Part shown: positions 45,911-57,690 of the stretch, piece by piece
Numbering within the stretch: the stretch's first letter is position 1
Layout: every line of letters starts with the position of its first letter
Source: Solanum dulcamara
Lineage: Eukaryota; Streptophyta; Magnoliopsida; Solanales; Solanaceae
Reading direction: 5' to 3'
DNA length: 64,000 nucleotides
Assembly (NCBI RefSeq): GCF_947179165.1
Contig: NC_077240.1
Coordinates: 72,247,501-72,311,500 of the forward strand
Made by a program: the position numbers and the translations under genes
The notes under the pieces: generated by a model
Told to the model about the DNA's origin: nothing
The model's input: only the letters and a program-made list of their open reading frames with translations
Database searches by the model: none

Positions 45911-46421
45911 TCGACTGGAGAATGTATGAGGGACCTGGTTAGTGGAAATATGAACACAGTTCTGCATGGTTTTTCATCATCAATGTAACAACCCCTAAAA
46001 CGTTGTATGTCGGTATTTCAATTCTCGATGAAAATGATACAATTTCTGTATTTTGGGCATAACTTTTCATAGGATGGTCCAAATTAGGTGAACCAAATTT
46101 CTAAGTAACCAAAACATCATTACCTACAACTTTTGTGAGACCATATGTTAAGTTTCGGAGGTTAAGTAGATCAAATAAATTAATTATTGTAAGATAGTAT
46201 GTTGTGATGAAATAGAGTATTTGTAGAAGAAAATTCATATCTCACTGTAGGATGATCCAAATTATTTAATTCTTAAACGACATGAAACTATACTTCTATA
46301 TCTACAATTCTTATGAAGACACCAAATCCTAATAAGGAATTTATCTTGTTCAAACGCAGCTCCTCAAAAGAGTATTCTGTCAAAGATAACTCATTTCACT
46401 TACCATGGAAAGATCTAGATA

Positions 46422-46488
46422 CATTTGACATCACTCATGACATCAATAGTCCTCCATTTGACATCACCCATGACATCAATATATTCCA
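46422..46488 (+). repeat. 33-bp direct repeat with TGACATCA cores in the solo LTR
   Basis: CATTTGACATCACTCATGAC at 46422 recurs with one change at 46455. Each unit carries two TGACATCA half-sites. It lies about 60 bases upstream of the TATA box, the same place as the palindrome arrays of the other LTRs. Confidence 0.75.
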
Positions 46489-46547
46489 TTAAATTTTTAG
46501 ATTTTCTTTATAATTATTTTCTTTATTGTTAGGTTCCTCTTTCCCAC

Positions 46548-46556
46548 CTATAAATA
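46548..46556 (+). promoter_or_regulatory. TATA box of solo LTR
   Basis: CTATAAATA is followed by a pyrimidine-rich leader, a good plant TATA box. Confidence 0.6.
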
Positions 46557-46771
46557 CTCACCTTATTTCCTCATTTTATTCATCAAGCTTTCTTAAGCAA
46601 CTTTTCTCTCTATATACTTATTTACTCATTCTCAAATATAGTTTTAGTTTTAATAGTATAAAAATACTACTGCGGTGATTCTTATACTCCAGATAGTACA
46701 CAAAATGCTCCGGCGAGAAGAAAAGGCTAGGGGTCCAAGAGTGTTCTAATTTGGAGTAAAGCTTCGAATTT

Positions 46772-46816
46772 AAGGTATGTAAGGCTTTCATAGCATTGGA
46801 TTGAGTTCGTCCATGC
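46772..46816 (+). other. Splice-donor-like AAG|GTATGT with hairpin in solo LTR
   Basis: The GT is at 46775-46776. GCATTGGA (46793-46800) pairs with TCCATGC (46810-46816) with one bulged base, around a TTGAGTTC-type loop. A matching acceptor-like TGATGCAG ends at 47728. Confidence 0.5.
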
Positions 46817-48133
46817 GCCCAATATTTAAATTTATTATAATTAAGTTATAGTTGAGTTTTATCCAAATCTTGAATTCTAAATGAATTAATTCTTCTTCTA
46901 TTGAGTTATATATATTTATGCATTAATATTATTATTATTGTTATCTTTCATATTATTGAAATTATTGTTCATGGCTACTTTCTCATGAATCCTAATTGAT
47001 TTGATGTTCATGAATATTTTTACACATGTTTTGAGTAAAGATGTTGGCTTAATATTTTCATTGATAAAAAGAGTGATATGACTTAATACTATATATGTAT
47101 TTTATTGAGTTTTGAAAGAGCAAAAGAGTTGAGTTTAAATGAATTTGAGTAAATGATGTTTTGAGCAAGATGTTATGATGAGATGTAAATGGTGTTTTTT
47201 TTGAAATATAATGATTGATGAAGAGGTAATGAGACGAGTTTGATGATTTAAATTAAAGTCCAATGAGACTAGATGATGAGTTTAATATGAGCACATATTT
47301 TGGGAGTAGTATTGAGCACCGAATTGGATAAGAGTTTAAATTGACTCAAACTCCAGAACTACGTAGCCAGCGTAGGATGGAGGCTATGCCTCTTAAGTTC
47401 CAAAAAGAGGACTTTGATGAGTGGATCCAAGATGGTGATGTCCTTTACCCTGGAAAGGTATTGGATGGATGTGGCAACGACATCGCTTTGTTGTATCATC
47501 GCTAGCTCATAAGTGATGGTTGTCGGTTAGAGAAACTCCCAACTGAGTAAGCATTTCTTATTATTATTTTAAATTTGCATTACATATTAATGTTGAGATG
47601 ATGTTGAGTTCTAAGCTGAGTTTTTCTGAGAGGAATTTCTTGATATATGTCCTTACCTTCCTTCCATTTTACATACTCGTATATTCCACGTACTGACTTC
47701 ATTCGACCTGCATTATTTTATGATGCAGATACAGGTGTTAGAGATCCTCAACAGGCGCATCTTTGAAGATCATTATTTTTCAGCTATTTGGTGAGTCATT
47801 CTTATATTCGGAGGAACTCTCTATCCTTTTATTATTTTGAGTATTATGTTTCTTTTAAGGTAGCCATGGACATGTCATTGGCACCATCTAAGAGTATTAG
47901 AGGCTTCATAGACAGAGTTTGATGATGTAATCAGAGTAGTTCTCCTTAGAAACTACTTCTTCTAAGAATTATCTATTTTTCCTTTAATGTTGATGATGAC
48001 AAGCCCACATTAGTATTCTTAAGTCTTTCGCTGATGAACAAATGAGTAATGAGACCAAGTGGTTATCTCGAAAGTCAGAGATGGTTTCTGAGTGCCGGCC
48101 ACGCCTAGGGTACCCTCTCGGGGCGTGACAATC

Positions 48134-48953
48134 AAAAGGGGGGAAATGTTATAATTCAGGATTTGATGCATCAACAAACCATGGAACCTGATCGGCGGAC
48201 CTAGTCTCATGAACGATGTGTGTCACATACCAAATGAGAACCAGCTATAAAAGCTACCACCAGCAGGTTGGTAGGCAGCAGCTGAAAGACAACAGGCATC
48301 TAGCCAATCAGAGGAGACTAGGTTGTTTTGTCCATACATTAAATACTATCTTTAGGACATGAAACAATCTAGTTCTACATATCATATTTTCAAGGCAAAA
48401 GGCAAAAGGTGTGTGTGCTCAAAAGAGAGAACAACTTCCTCAAGGCAGAAAGGGACCTGGTCGAGCTATTTTGAAGAATAATTTTTTAGGTTGTAGCTTT
48501 GTTGTAATGTTGAGTCTAGTGTGCTAAATATTGTAAGATCAGTTCCTTTATTATAAAGGAATATTGATCATCTTTCCTTGTATTCTCTTTGCATCTAGTT
48601 CATGGCTAGAGTTAGCCTTGAAAGTGGTTTTTAAAGTCTATGTCAACTAGAGTTAGTTGGGATAGTGGATAATAGAGATTTGCTTAGGCTCAAAGTCTTG
48701 TAATAGAGGTATTGCAAGCTGAGGGGTGTAGAGGTTTAGCGTCTAGTTACAATAAGTTGTAATAAACTATTTTGCTCTTACATCTTAGTGAAGAATGGTT
48801 GGTGAAATCCTGTTGGACAGGTCGTGGTTTTTCCTTCCTTGAGCGAGGAGCCTTTCCACGTAAAATCTTGTCTTGTTCCTTACATGCATTAGTTGTTCAT
48901 TTATTGTTATTCTATTTAGGAACTTGGTCCCTAAGTAATAGTGGACGTATACA
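48134..48953 (+). repeat. PPT and 3' LTR of the Sirevirus-like element
   Basis: PPT 48134-48146 is followed by TGTTATAATTCAGG at 48147. The likely end is GTATACA at 48953 (about 807 bp). The 3' boundary is inferred from the CA terminus, since no 5' LTR is present to compare. The frame at 48772-48978 overlaps the LTR end and is not a gene. Confidence 0.6.
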
Positions 48954-51096
48954 TTCTAAAAATATTGGGAGGTCATAATAAAAAAGAACTAATATTTTAT
49001 CTTCTCTGGAAAGTTTACAGATTATACCACAATATTTTTAATTATACATTATTATTTTTTCTTTTTCCAAAATCTTACATATTCTTTGCTTCTAAGATGA
49101 GAAAACTTATTAGATCTTAAAATGAAAAATTAAATCTTGACATCTGTAGTTTCTCTCCATAAGGTGTTACATAGATTTGCAAGGAGGGTGGAGTTTTTCA
49201 GATAACTTACTTTCAAAATATAATGCATTGCTACTTGAAACTTTATAGCCTATAACTATTTCGGGCATAAACTAAAATGCTAACTAAAAAGTTTTATGAT
49301 CTTAAAATATATATGTTTCTGATTTTTTACCTTGAGTTCTCACTCAAAGTCCAAAACATTATACTAATCAATAAGTTGTCGTACTTGCAAATCAGCTAAT
49401 AGCTTTGTTTGTAATAAATTTTAAATAAATCAATCATAAATAAAATCTGAAGAAACATAATTGTATGATAAAATATGTTGATACAAATCTATTTGTTCCC
49501 TTGATTCTTCTCTCCTGAGGTTTCTTCATGATTCAAGGATAGTTAGCATCGTATTTCTCGAATTAGGATGATTTGTATTTGATCTCCATCGTGATTCGAG
49601 TAACCCCTTGAAGTATTTGATTATCCAGAAGAGTTTGACATATTTTGATTTCTTTATGAATATTTCAAGAATTTGTGAAATTTTCGAGATGTTTTTTTTA
49701 AGGAATATAATACCCTTTATATAGGCATGAATTAGGATTTAGAGTAGAGTAATCTTCAAGAAATCCTAACATTTTGTGTATTTACTATTCAAAATGATGC
49801 GACACACACAATTTTTAAATTTAAGATCCGCCTTTGATTGAATATTTTTGTATCTTTCTGCTCAATTTGAGATGTTTTGCTCCAATACTCAATGATTTGT
49901 CCTTAAAATATATTAGGGCTTCTTTGATACTAGAGATTCTCTAAATCTTTTACATTTCTCCACTGACATACAAATTTTTAATAACTATCAGCGAGTGGTA
50001 TCACTTTTGACATTCTTTAGCTATCATACTTTCAAGTTTTAACTGATTGAATTTATTAACACTGGTATAAGAAGTTCTAAAGCAACTTATTAAATAACAC
50101 CTACACTATAATCGTCAAAGTGAATTCTATAAATTTTTGAGTTAATGAATTATAAATTGTAGAACACGCAGCTTACTGAAATTTTAATAAACTATTTTAT
50201 ATATTAAGTGAATTTTTATAACATGAATACAAAATTGAAGTCAATACTATTATGTTTTGTCAAAATCATAACCAAATTAGTAGCTTCATCCCTACTTATA
50301 AGCATTTTTTTGGCTTATCATTGTATTTGATACGCATGTTGTTTATAAGTCTAGTGTACATTAGTTAAAATCAATCAAAATTGGCTTTTCAACGTAAGCA
50401 CGCTAAGTTTTTTTTCTTCTCAAAACAAAAACACGAACTTCCTCTTCACCCCATTCATTGTTCTTCAATTTTTCAATTTTTGTTCTGAACACATTCTTTG
50501 CTTCTTTTTGATTTCAATACTTTTATCCCAGCAAATATTTATTTATTTAAAAAATCTATTTCAACACTTTAAAACTTATCGGCTATTTATAATCAACTAA
50601 TCCAAACATAATATTATTTATTAAAATAGTGCAATCCCTAAAACTAGATATTTTATCCTTAATTAGAGACATCAACTTCAAGCTTTGAGTATAAAATTGT
50701 ATTTACTCAAATATGAAATTTTTGATATGAATCTAAATTTATTCGGCTGTGTGAATTTGGAAAGTCGAATGAAAAAATGAGAAAAATGCATAAAGCACAC
50801 TACTATAGGTGCTAATTGCTCAATGAAACAACAGTTTCAATAATTACATATCTTGTCTGAATTTGCCTTCATATACAGTGTATTCGACGAATGTATCTCA
50901 GTTAAAACTATCTCTCTCCTCTCTCCTCTCTCCTCCCCTCATTCCTCTTCTTCTCTATATCTGTGTTTCACAAGTTTATGTATCTACGTATCCAGTATCA
51001 AATATGCACTGATGTATCCAGTGTCTTTGTATTAAATATCAATTGTGTCTAGTGTATCTAGTATCAATTTAATCTGGTGTATCCAATATCAATTTT
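48954..51096. other. AT-rich intergenic DNA; degenerate tandem repeat at its right end
   Basis: No gene is seen. A pyrimidine microsatellite (CTCTCTCC units) lies at 50910-50955. From about 50975 to 51096 a roughly 30-base unit with GTATCCAGTATCAA cores repeats imperfectly up to the CACTA end. Confidence 0.5.
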
Positions 51097-51890
51097 CACT
51101 ACTAAAAAAATTATGAATACCGACCTCAAAACTATCGACCTCCAATGGAAGTCGGTAATTTCTGACTTTCGAAAGTCGGTATTGTTTAAAAAAAAATATA
51201 AAATAATTTATTTTAAGAAAACCGACTTCAAGAAGTCGATTTTTTATGCAAAAAAATGCGGGAAAACAACATACTGACCGTCGGAGGTTGAAATTTTTTT
51301 TGGGAAAAATAAATACAAGAACAATCGATCTCTTGTAGTCGGTATTGAATTAAATAAATAAATAATAACATTTCATTTTATCTCAATTAAATATTGAAAA
51401 AAAGTTATTTTTAATAAATTTTAATCAAACCCCTCCGGAGGACCGTTATGTGTAAAATAAAAAATAAATTTTATAATATTGTATTCCAGAAGTCGGTAAA
51501 ATTATATTTTGTGTAATTAAATTAATTTTCATTAAAATATGTATATAGTAACTACATGAAGTCGATATTTTTATTTTTATTTAATTATTCTTATTAAATC
51601 GACCTCCAGTGATCGGTACATTAGCAAATTAAGAATAAAATATAACCTTATCTGAATTAAAAATAGAGAAAACTAATAGAGTAATATTTTCAATTAACTT
51701 TAAATAAATCGTCCTCTAGAAGATGATTTTATGTAAAATAAAAAATAAATTGATATAAAATACTGATCTCCGGTTGTCGGTATTATTTAATTTAACATGA
51801 TTAACTTTATATTTATTAAAATTTATTTTGATACCGATCTCAAGAGGTCGGTAAATTTTATTTTATATAATTATTTTTAATAAAATCGAC
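51097..51890 (+). mobile_element. CACTA (En/Spm) transposon 5' end with subterminal palindromes
   Basis: CACTACTAAAAAAATTATGA at 51097 is a typical plant CACTA terminus. Nine or more imperfect palindromes of the ACCGACCTC...GAGGTCGGT type follow at 50-110-base spacing, for example near 51119, 51218, 51325, 51600, 51760 and 51832. The gypsy element at 51891 splits the last one, whose right half continues at 61885. A transposase gene is absent. CACTA subterminal repeats are known to bind the element's TNPA-like protein. Confidence 0.75.
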
Positions 51891-52304
51891 TGTAACACCC
51901 CTCAAAATATTTCCCTAAGATTCGGACCTTTCTTGTACACGTGTAAGGTCGAACTCGAGTATTGTGAAGCAATTGCATGAGTAAGATGAGTCTTTGAGAA
52001 ATTGAGCAGCGTTAGAGGTGATGTGGGGTCATGAAGGACCCTTAGGACCAAGCTAAGTCCAAAAGATCCATCGTGACTAAGCTTTAGGATGAGTTCGTAA
52101 AAGGGATCGACTTCTAACGACCCTATCTTTTGAAAGATGACAATCTGGGTGGCCCACGACCTATCAAATTAAAGGTCGTCGAGTCTTCTTTCCAATGCCA
52201 CCAAGAATGTAATTTTTGGAGTTCGAAGTCGAAAGATATGATGATCTTAAGATGAACTAGTACAGCAGAGTTTCAGGCCTGGGTTGCAATTGCTGGAAAA
52301 CTGG

Positions 52305-52595
52305 GCTTGGCGCCGCAGTGGCGCGACGCGCCACTATCGTGCCAGAAACATGCCTCAGTAGTTCCGGCTCTGGCGCGGCGCGCCACTAAAAGGTGTGTAG
52401 GGTTTTTCAAGCCAAATTTCCAGGACCCAGGAACAATGGCCTTGGCGCTGTAAGGGCGCGACGCGCCACTATCGCGCCAGAAACATGCCTCAGTAGTTTG
52501 GTCTCTGGCACGGCGCGCCACTACGAGGTGTGTAGGTTTTTAGGCAAAATCAGCCTGGCGCTGCAATGGCGCGATGCGCCACTATCGCGCCAGGA
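52305..52595 (+). repeat. GC-rich palindrome array in gypsy copy 3 5' LTR
   Basis: Three ~125-bp degenerate units each carry palindromes such as GGCGCGACGCGCC and CGGCGCGCC together with CACTATCGCGCCAG. They are far more GC-rich than the surrounding DNA. The array ends about 60 bases before the TATA box. The reverse-strand frame 52273-52521 that repeats GARRAR-like words is an artefact of it. Confidence 0.85.
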
Positions 52596-52652
52596 GCATT
52601 TTAGCCTATTTTCAGAACTTTTGAGGAGGGGCAATTTGGGAACTTACCCAAA

Positions 52653-52663
52653 TTATATATGTA
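52653..52663 (+). promoter_or_regulatory. TATA box of gypsy copy 3 5' LTR
   Basis: TTATATATGTA is followed by CT repeats in the leader. The copy in the 3' LTR is at 60182-60192. Confidence 0.6.
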
Positions 52664-52847
52664 TTACCCTTGGTCTTTTGGGAACACATTTTACAGCCTC
52701 ACTCTCTCTCTCTAAAAGCCCTAGGAGCTTCTCTCTCTCTCTCCTCTTCTTCTTCTTCTCCATTTCCAACAAGAAGAGTTCCAAGAGCTTCAAGATTCGA
52801 GTTCTCCATTGAAGAACCAACACCAAGGTCTTCTTCAAGTCTTCACT

Positions 52848-52892
52848 AAGGTATGTAAGGCTATCCAAAACATGGGTTGAGTTCACCCATGT
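52848..52892 (+). other. Splice-donor-like AAG|GTATGT with 8-bp hairpin, gypsy copy 3 5' LTR
   Basis: The GT is at 52851-52852. ACATGGGT (52870-52877) pairs perfectly with ACCCATGT (52885-52892) around TGAGTTC. TGATGCAG ending at 53925 could be the acceptor, giving a 1075-base leader intron. Confidence 0.5.
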
Positions 52893-54361
52893 TCCCTACT
52901 CTTACTTTGAGGTTAAAGGTCCATGAGAATGGAGTTTCTTGGTGTGGTTTATGTTTGAATGAGTTTTGTCTCTCATAAATTTGATTTTTGTTTGTGTTCA
53001 TGTTGTTGAGCTAAGAGATTCCCAAACCTTCATGTTAGTGTGAGTTGATGGAGAGGACTTGTTAATATGTTTTGTTGATCTCTTTAACCATGTGATTATG
53101 TTGCATAAGTCAATTTTCTTAAATGTGTAATTCTACTTGAATTGTTGAGCTAAAGCCATAGAGTTGTGATGAGTCTTGAGGAGATGTGATAAACACTTAT
53201 CTAAATGAGGCTTAATTGAGTTGATTGGAGGATGGAATTGATGAGTGGACAAGGTACTAAATGGGACTTGCCATTATGACTTAATTGAGTTGAAATGAGG
53301 ATAGAGTTGATGAGTTGGCAATGTCCCACATGAAACTAGCCGTGAGGGCTTGTTTGAGATGATTGGAGGGAGTCTTATGAGCATAAAGTCATGGGAGGAG
53401 TATCGAGCACCGAGACGGGCGAGAGTATAGTCCGTACTCAAACCCTAGAAACTATGCCGCCAACGTAGGTAGGGATGGAATCGTTAAAGTCGGATGCTTC
53501 CCATGGGATCGAACCGTTAAATTTGGATATTTCCCCTTTATTTTTCCTGAATGATAGGACTTGACTAATCGATGGAATCTATGATTAGGGAGGCATTCAT
53601 GCCCTGGCAAGGTATGGACGGACGTGGCAACAATGTCTGATTATTGTAATATCACTGGCTCATAAGTGATGGTTGTCGGATAAGAGAAACTCCCATTTAG
53701 GTCTTGATAGTACTCCGAGTAAGTTGAGTTGAGTGGCATGAGATTTGGTCCGATCTAAATCACTTCTTGTTAGACTTAGGATACTTGAGTGAGTTGTTAT
53801 GTATTAATAAGTTGAGATCCTGAGTTGATATTGATGCTTATTGATGTTTGTTTCATCCGGCCATATTACATACTCGTACATTCTACGTACTGACTCCATT
53901 TGGCTTGCATCATTTCATGATGCAGAGACAAGTACCAGGGGTCATCAACCGGCACTCCATTGAAGATCCACATACACTCCCAGCTAGTTGGTGAGTCCTC
54001 CTAGTTTTCTGGAGGATGTTGAGCTTTCTTGTATAGTTTTGTTGTCGCTTCCTTTATTTTTGATTGTTGGTAGCCATGGACTTGTCATTGGCACCTTCTA
54101 GACTTTGATAGAGGCTTCATAGAGTAGAGTGTGAGAAGGTTGGACTACTATTTTTGAGAAGTCCTATTTTACTTGTTTTGTTGAGTTGAACATGTTTGGC
54201 CTTCGGCCCCCATATTGTGAATAGTATGTTATGATTGAACCCTCCTTTGTGTTTATATGACTGAATGATGAAGTGAGTGAATCAGGTGGTTCGCTTGAAG
54301 GTCAGAAATGGCTTTCGAGTGCTGGTCACGTCTAGGATACCCTCTCGGGGCGTGATAAATA

Positions 54362-54373
54362 TGGTATCAGAGC
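54362..54373 (+). other. Primer-binding site (initiator tRNA-Met), gypsy copy 3
   Basis: TGGTATCAGAGC, four bases after the LTR end, is complementary to the 3' end of initiator tRNA-Met, the common primer for plant gypsy and copia elements. Confidence 0.9.
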
Positions 54374-54574
54374 TCAGAGTTCAAGAGTCCTAGGGAGTCT
54401 ATGAAGCCGTGTCTAGTAGAGTCTTGCTTATGGGTGTGTTGTGCACCACACTTATAAGCAGGAGGCTATAGGACATTAGGAATTGTTTCCCCTCTTTCAT
54501 ACTCTGAATTCATGCGATGGAGTTAAACTCTATGAAACTTCCCTTCTAATTCGTGCATTTATACGTTACAGATA

Positions 54575-55720
54575 ATGCCTCCAAAACGTACTGCTAGCCA
54601 GAAGAATGCCGATAATGCAGAGATGCCCCAGCCTGAGGTATGCCCGGCAAGGGCTAGAGGCCGACCTGCGAGGTATGCGGAGACACCTCAAGTGCCTGCT
54701 ACCCCGTCTGCACCCACGTCAGAGGTAGAATTTAGAGGGGTGATTGCAATGCTCACTCAATTAATGGCTGCCCAAAATGGTAACCAGAGTTCGCTGACTC
54801 TTAGCTCTAGTTCCCAAGAGCCATCTGCTGCCGCCAGAATTCAAGACTTTCTGAGAATGAATCCCCCGGCATTCACGGGTTCTAAGGTTGATGAAGACCC
54901 TCAAAACTTTATTGACGAGATGTGGAAAATTCTGAAAGCTATGCATGCTACAGAAATTGAGGGGGTTGAGTTGGTGTCTTATCAACTCAAGGATGTGGCA
55001 AACATTTGGTATAACCAATGGGAGCAACGTAGAGGTGAGGATGCTGAACCTGCTATGTGGGATGAATTTGAGGGAGCCTTTCTTAACCACTTCTTTCCCC
55101 GAGAGTTGAGGGAAGTGAAAGTGGAGGAATTTGTGAATCTAAAACAAGAGGGTATGACGGTTAAGGAGTATGGCCTAAAATTCATTCAACTGTCCAGGTA
55201 TGCTCCAGAAATGATCCCAGATATGAGGTCAAAGATGAGAAAATTCATCTCCGGATTAGAGAGGCATGTGAAGAAGGAGTGCAAAGCAGCATTGTTGATC
55301 TCGGACATGGATATTTCGAGACTAATGGTGTATGTTCAACAGGTGGAGGATGAGAAGAGAAAAGACCCAGAGGAGCATCTGAGCAAGAAGGCAAAATCAG
55401 CGGGCCATGAGAATGAATAGAGGCAAAACAAGGGCAACAGGTCCTTCTTCCAGAATAGGCCTCCCAATTATGCCTCATCTACCGCAAGTGCACCTATGCC
55501 GCAGAACAGGTATGACCGGCAAGGACAGAGTCGCTAGAATTTCACACCCTAGGGTTCTCAATCCCAGACCAGTGTAAGTCAAGGTTCGAGGGGGAAGCCA
55601 CCATGCGGCAAGTGTGGTAGGCTCTACTTGGGAGAATGCAGAGCGGGAAGAGTTGGTTGTTATAAATGCGGCCAAATAGACCATTTTCAGAGGGAGTACC
55701 CAACAGGGGAAAATAGAGTC
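54575..55720 (+). pseudogene. gag of gypsy copy 3, interrupted
   Basis: ATG at 54575 opens a 281-codon frame: a basic, Pro-rich N-terminus; a capsid with FLRMNPPAFTGSKVDEDPQN, YQLKDVANIWYNQWE, FFPRELREVKVEEF and RYAPEMIPDMRSKMRKFISG. TAG at 55418-55420, 55535-55537 and 55550-55552 interrupt the frame, which then continues. A zinc knuckle at about 55661-55703 reads CYKCGQIDHFQREYP, where the final Cys is Tyr. The three stops are each what a single C-to-T in CAG would give. Confidence 0.85.
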
Positions 55721-56340
55721 CAACATTCTGCCACCACACCACCGGCTAGGGGTAATCATAGGGGCACTACTTCAGGTATGGGTGGGGGTACAAACCGTCT
55801 ATATGCCATGGGTAGTCGTCAAGATCAAGAGGACTCTCCAAATGTCGTGACGGGTATGATACGAGTCTCTTCTCTTGATTGTTATGTTTTGATGGATCCA
55901 GGTGCCACCTTATCTTTTGTGACTCCTTACGTGGCTAGTAAATTCAATAAAATTCCCGAAAGTCTTCTTGAGCCTTTCAGTGTAGCTACTCCTATCGGTG
56001 ATTTTGTCTTAGCTGAGAGAGTCTATAGAGATTGCACTATGTCAATTCATCACATGGATACCTTGGCCGACTTAGTTGAGTTGGACATGGTTGATTTTGA
56101 TATGATCCTTGGCATGGACTGGCTTTATGTCTGTTATGCCTCTATTAATTGTAAAACTCAGATTGTCAAGTTCAAATTCCAGAACGAAGCTGTCATAGAG
56201 TGGAGGGGTAGTCCTGTTATGCCTAAGGGTAAGTTTATTTCTTACCTTAGGGCCAGGAAACTAATCTCAAAAGGGTGTATCTATCACATTATCCGAGTGA
56301 AAGATGGCAATACTGAGTCTCCATCTCTCGAGTCGATTCC
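55721..56340 (+). pseudogene. Retropepsin domain of gypsy copy 3
   Basis: In the same frame as gag, the open segment 55628-56542 has MDPGATLSFVTP, keeping the catalytic Asp but with Pro where a Ser is usual. It then has GDFVLAERVYRDCTM and ends in the ILGMDWL motif near 56107-56127. A linker with SKGCIYHIIRVKD and IPIINKFPDIFPEDLPGVP leads to the RT. Confidence 0.8.
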
Positions 56341-57690
56341 GATCATCAACAAGTTTCCAGATATCTTTCCTGAAGATCTGCCTGGGGTCCCTCTTAATAG
56401 GGAGATCAACTTCGGGATTGATGTTCTTCCTAATACCCGGCCTATCTCAATCCCTCCATATAGAATATCTCCATCCGAGTTAAAGGAGCAGTTGAAGGAC
56501 TTGCTAGATAAGGGGTTCATTAGGCCGAGTGTCTCACCATAAGGAGCTCCGGTCCTATTTGTGCGGAAGAAAGATGGGTCCCTTAGAATGTGTATTGACT
56601 ACAGGCAGCTGAATAAGGTCACCGTAAAGAACAAATACCCTCTCCCCAGAATAGACGACTTATTCGATCAACTTCAGGGTGTCACTTGCTTCTCAAAGAT
56701 AGACCTGAGATCTGGCTACCATCAGTTGAAGGTGAGGGAGTGTGATATTCCAAAGACAGCGTTTCAGACCCGTTATGGCCATTTTGAATTTTTGGTCATG
56801 TCCTTCGGGTTGACTAATGCCCCCGCAGCTTTCATAGATCTCATGAACCGAGTGTTTAAACCATATCTTGATATGTTTGTGATTGTATTCATAGATGATA
56901 TTCTGTTCTACTCCAAGAATGAAGAAGAGCACGCCTATCATCTTAGAGTCGTTTTACAAACTTTGAGGGACCAGGTACTGTATGTAAAGTTCTCTAAATG
57001 TGAGTTTTGGCTTGCATCAGTGGCCTTCCTAGGCTACATTGTATCTGGAGATAGTATTCAGATTGACGCTCAGAAGATTGAAGCTGTAAAGAGTTGGCCC
57101 AAACCCACATCCCCGACAGAGATAAGATGTTTCTTGGGTTTGGCCAGCTATTATCGAAGGTTTGTAGAGGGATTCTCATCCATATCATCACCGCTAACTA
57201 AGCTGACCCAAAAGAAGGCTGAGTTCCAATGGTCCGATGCTTGTGAGGAGAGTTTCCAGAAACTGAAGGCCAAGCTAACCATTGCTCCTGTCCTAACCTT
57301 GCCCGATGGAACAGAGGGCTTTGTGGTCTATTGTGATGCATCCAGAATTGTGTTGGGCTGTGTGTTGATGCAAAGAGGGAAGGTGATAGCCTATGCTTCA
57401 AGACAGCTTAAGGTTCATGAGAGAAATTACCCAACTCATGACCTTGAGTTGGAAGCTATGGCATCCACACTTAAAATCTGGCGCCACTACTTGTATGGAG
57501 TGCATGTTGACGTATTCACCGATCACAAGAGCTTACAATGTGTCTTCAGCTAGAGGGAACTCAACCTGAGGCAAAGGACATGGCTCGAGCTACTCAAGGA
57601 CTATGACATGAGCATCCTTTACCATCTAGGTAAAGCTAATGTGGTTGCTGATGCTCTTAGCAGATTGTCTATAGGTAGCACTGCCCATGT
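56341..57690 (+). pseudogene. Reverse transcriptase-RNase H of gypsy copy 3
   Basis: A stop at 56540-56542 (TAA) sits in the SPWGAP-type motif just before RT. RT continues 56561-57553: [58 protein letters not shown] and the catalytic [10 protein letters not shown]. The connection has [13 protein letters not shown]. RNase H has [20 protein letters not shown] and FTDHKSLQ. A second stop, TAG at 57551-57553, follows. All key acidic residues of RT and RNase H are visible, so the stops are the main damage. Confidence 0.88.

Larger units (their letters stand above)
45984..48130 (+). mobile_element. Gypsy solo LTR (2147 bp) with 5-bp TSD ATCAA
   Basis: It starts TGTAACAACCCC at 45984 and ends GGGGCGTGACA at 48130. 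ATCAA is found directly before (45979-45983) and after (48131-48135), so it is a complete insertion. No internal domain lies between the ends, so unequal recombination between two LTRs removed it. Blocks shared with gypsy copy 3 LTRs include TAAGGTATGTAAGG, TCATAAGTGATGGTTGTCGG and the ...GGTACCCTCTCGGGGCGTGACA-type end. It belongs to a related but distinct family. Confidence 0.92.
37870..48953 (+). mobile_element. Scrambled Sirevirus-like Ty1/copia element(s) with nested insertions
   Basis: Gag with a long coiled coil and two zinc knuckles, protease/integrase remnants, an ORF downstream of pol, repeated polypurine tracts and a terminal LTR (48147-48953) fit the Sirevirus lineage of Ty1/copia. 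No 5' LTR is seen, and no RT or RNase H was found. A second pre-integrase segment at 42030 suggests two overlapping remnants or a rearrangement. Nested inside are the duplicated segment (40519-41330), the U6-SINE insert, a MITE (41416-41651) and a gypsy solo LTR (45984-48130). The lineage is inferred from architecture. Confidence 0.75.
51891..54357 (+). repeat. 5' LTR of gypsy copy 3 (2467 bp)
   Basis: It starts TGTAACACCCC and ends CGGGGCGTGATA, where the last bases are a mutated TGACA-type terminus. The array 52305-52595, TATA box 52653-52663, donor/hairpin 52848-52892 and acceptor-like site at 53925 lie in this order. Confidence 0.95.

Noticed and set aside
50910..50955. CT-rich tract as a promoter leader
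   Set aside because: No coding region follows; it is a simple repeat before a degenerate tandem repeat and the CACTA end.
51119..51890. Regularly spaced palindromes that might suggest a CRISPR array
   Set aside because: Spacing is uneven, repeats are imperfect, the DNA is from a plant nucleus, and a CACTA end starts the array.
52273..52521. Reverse-strand 82-codon frame with repeated RRAR/TTEACFW words (and its copy at 59802-60050)
   Set aside because: It lies within the LTR palindrome array, and its repeats follow the DNA repeat. The frame has no independent support.
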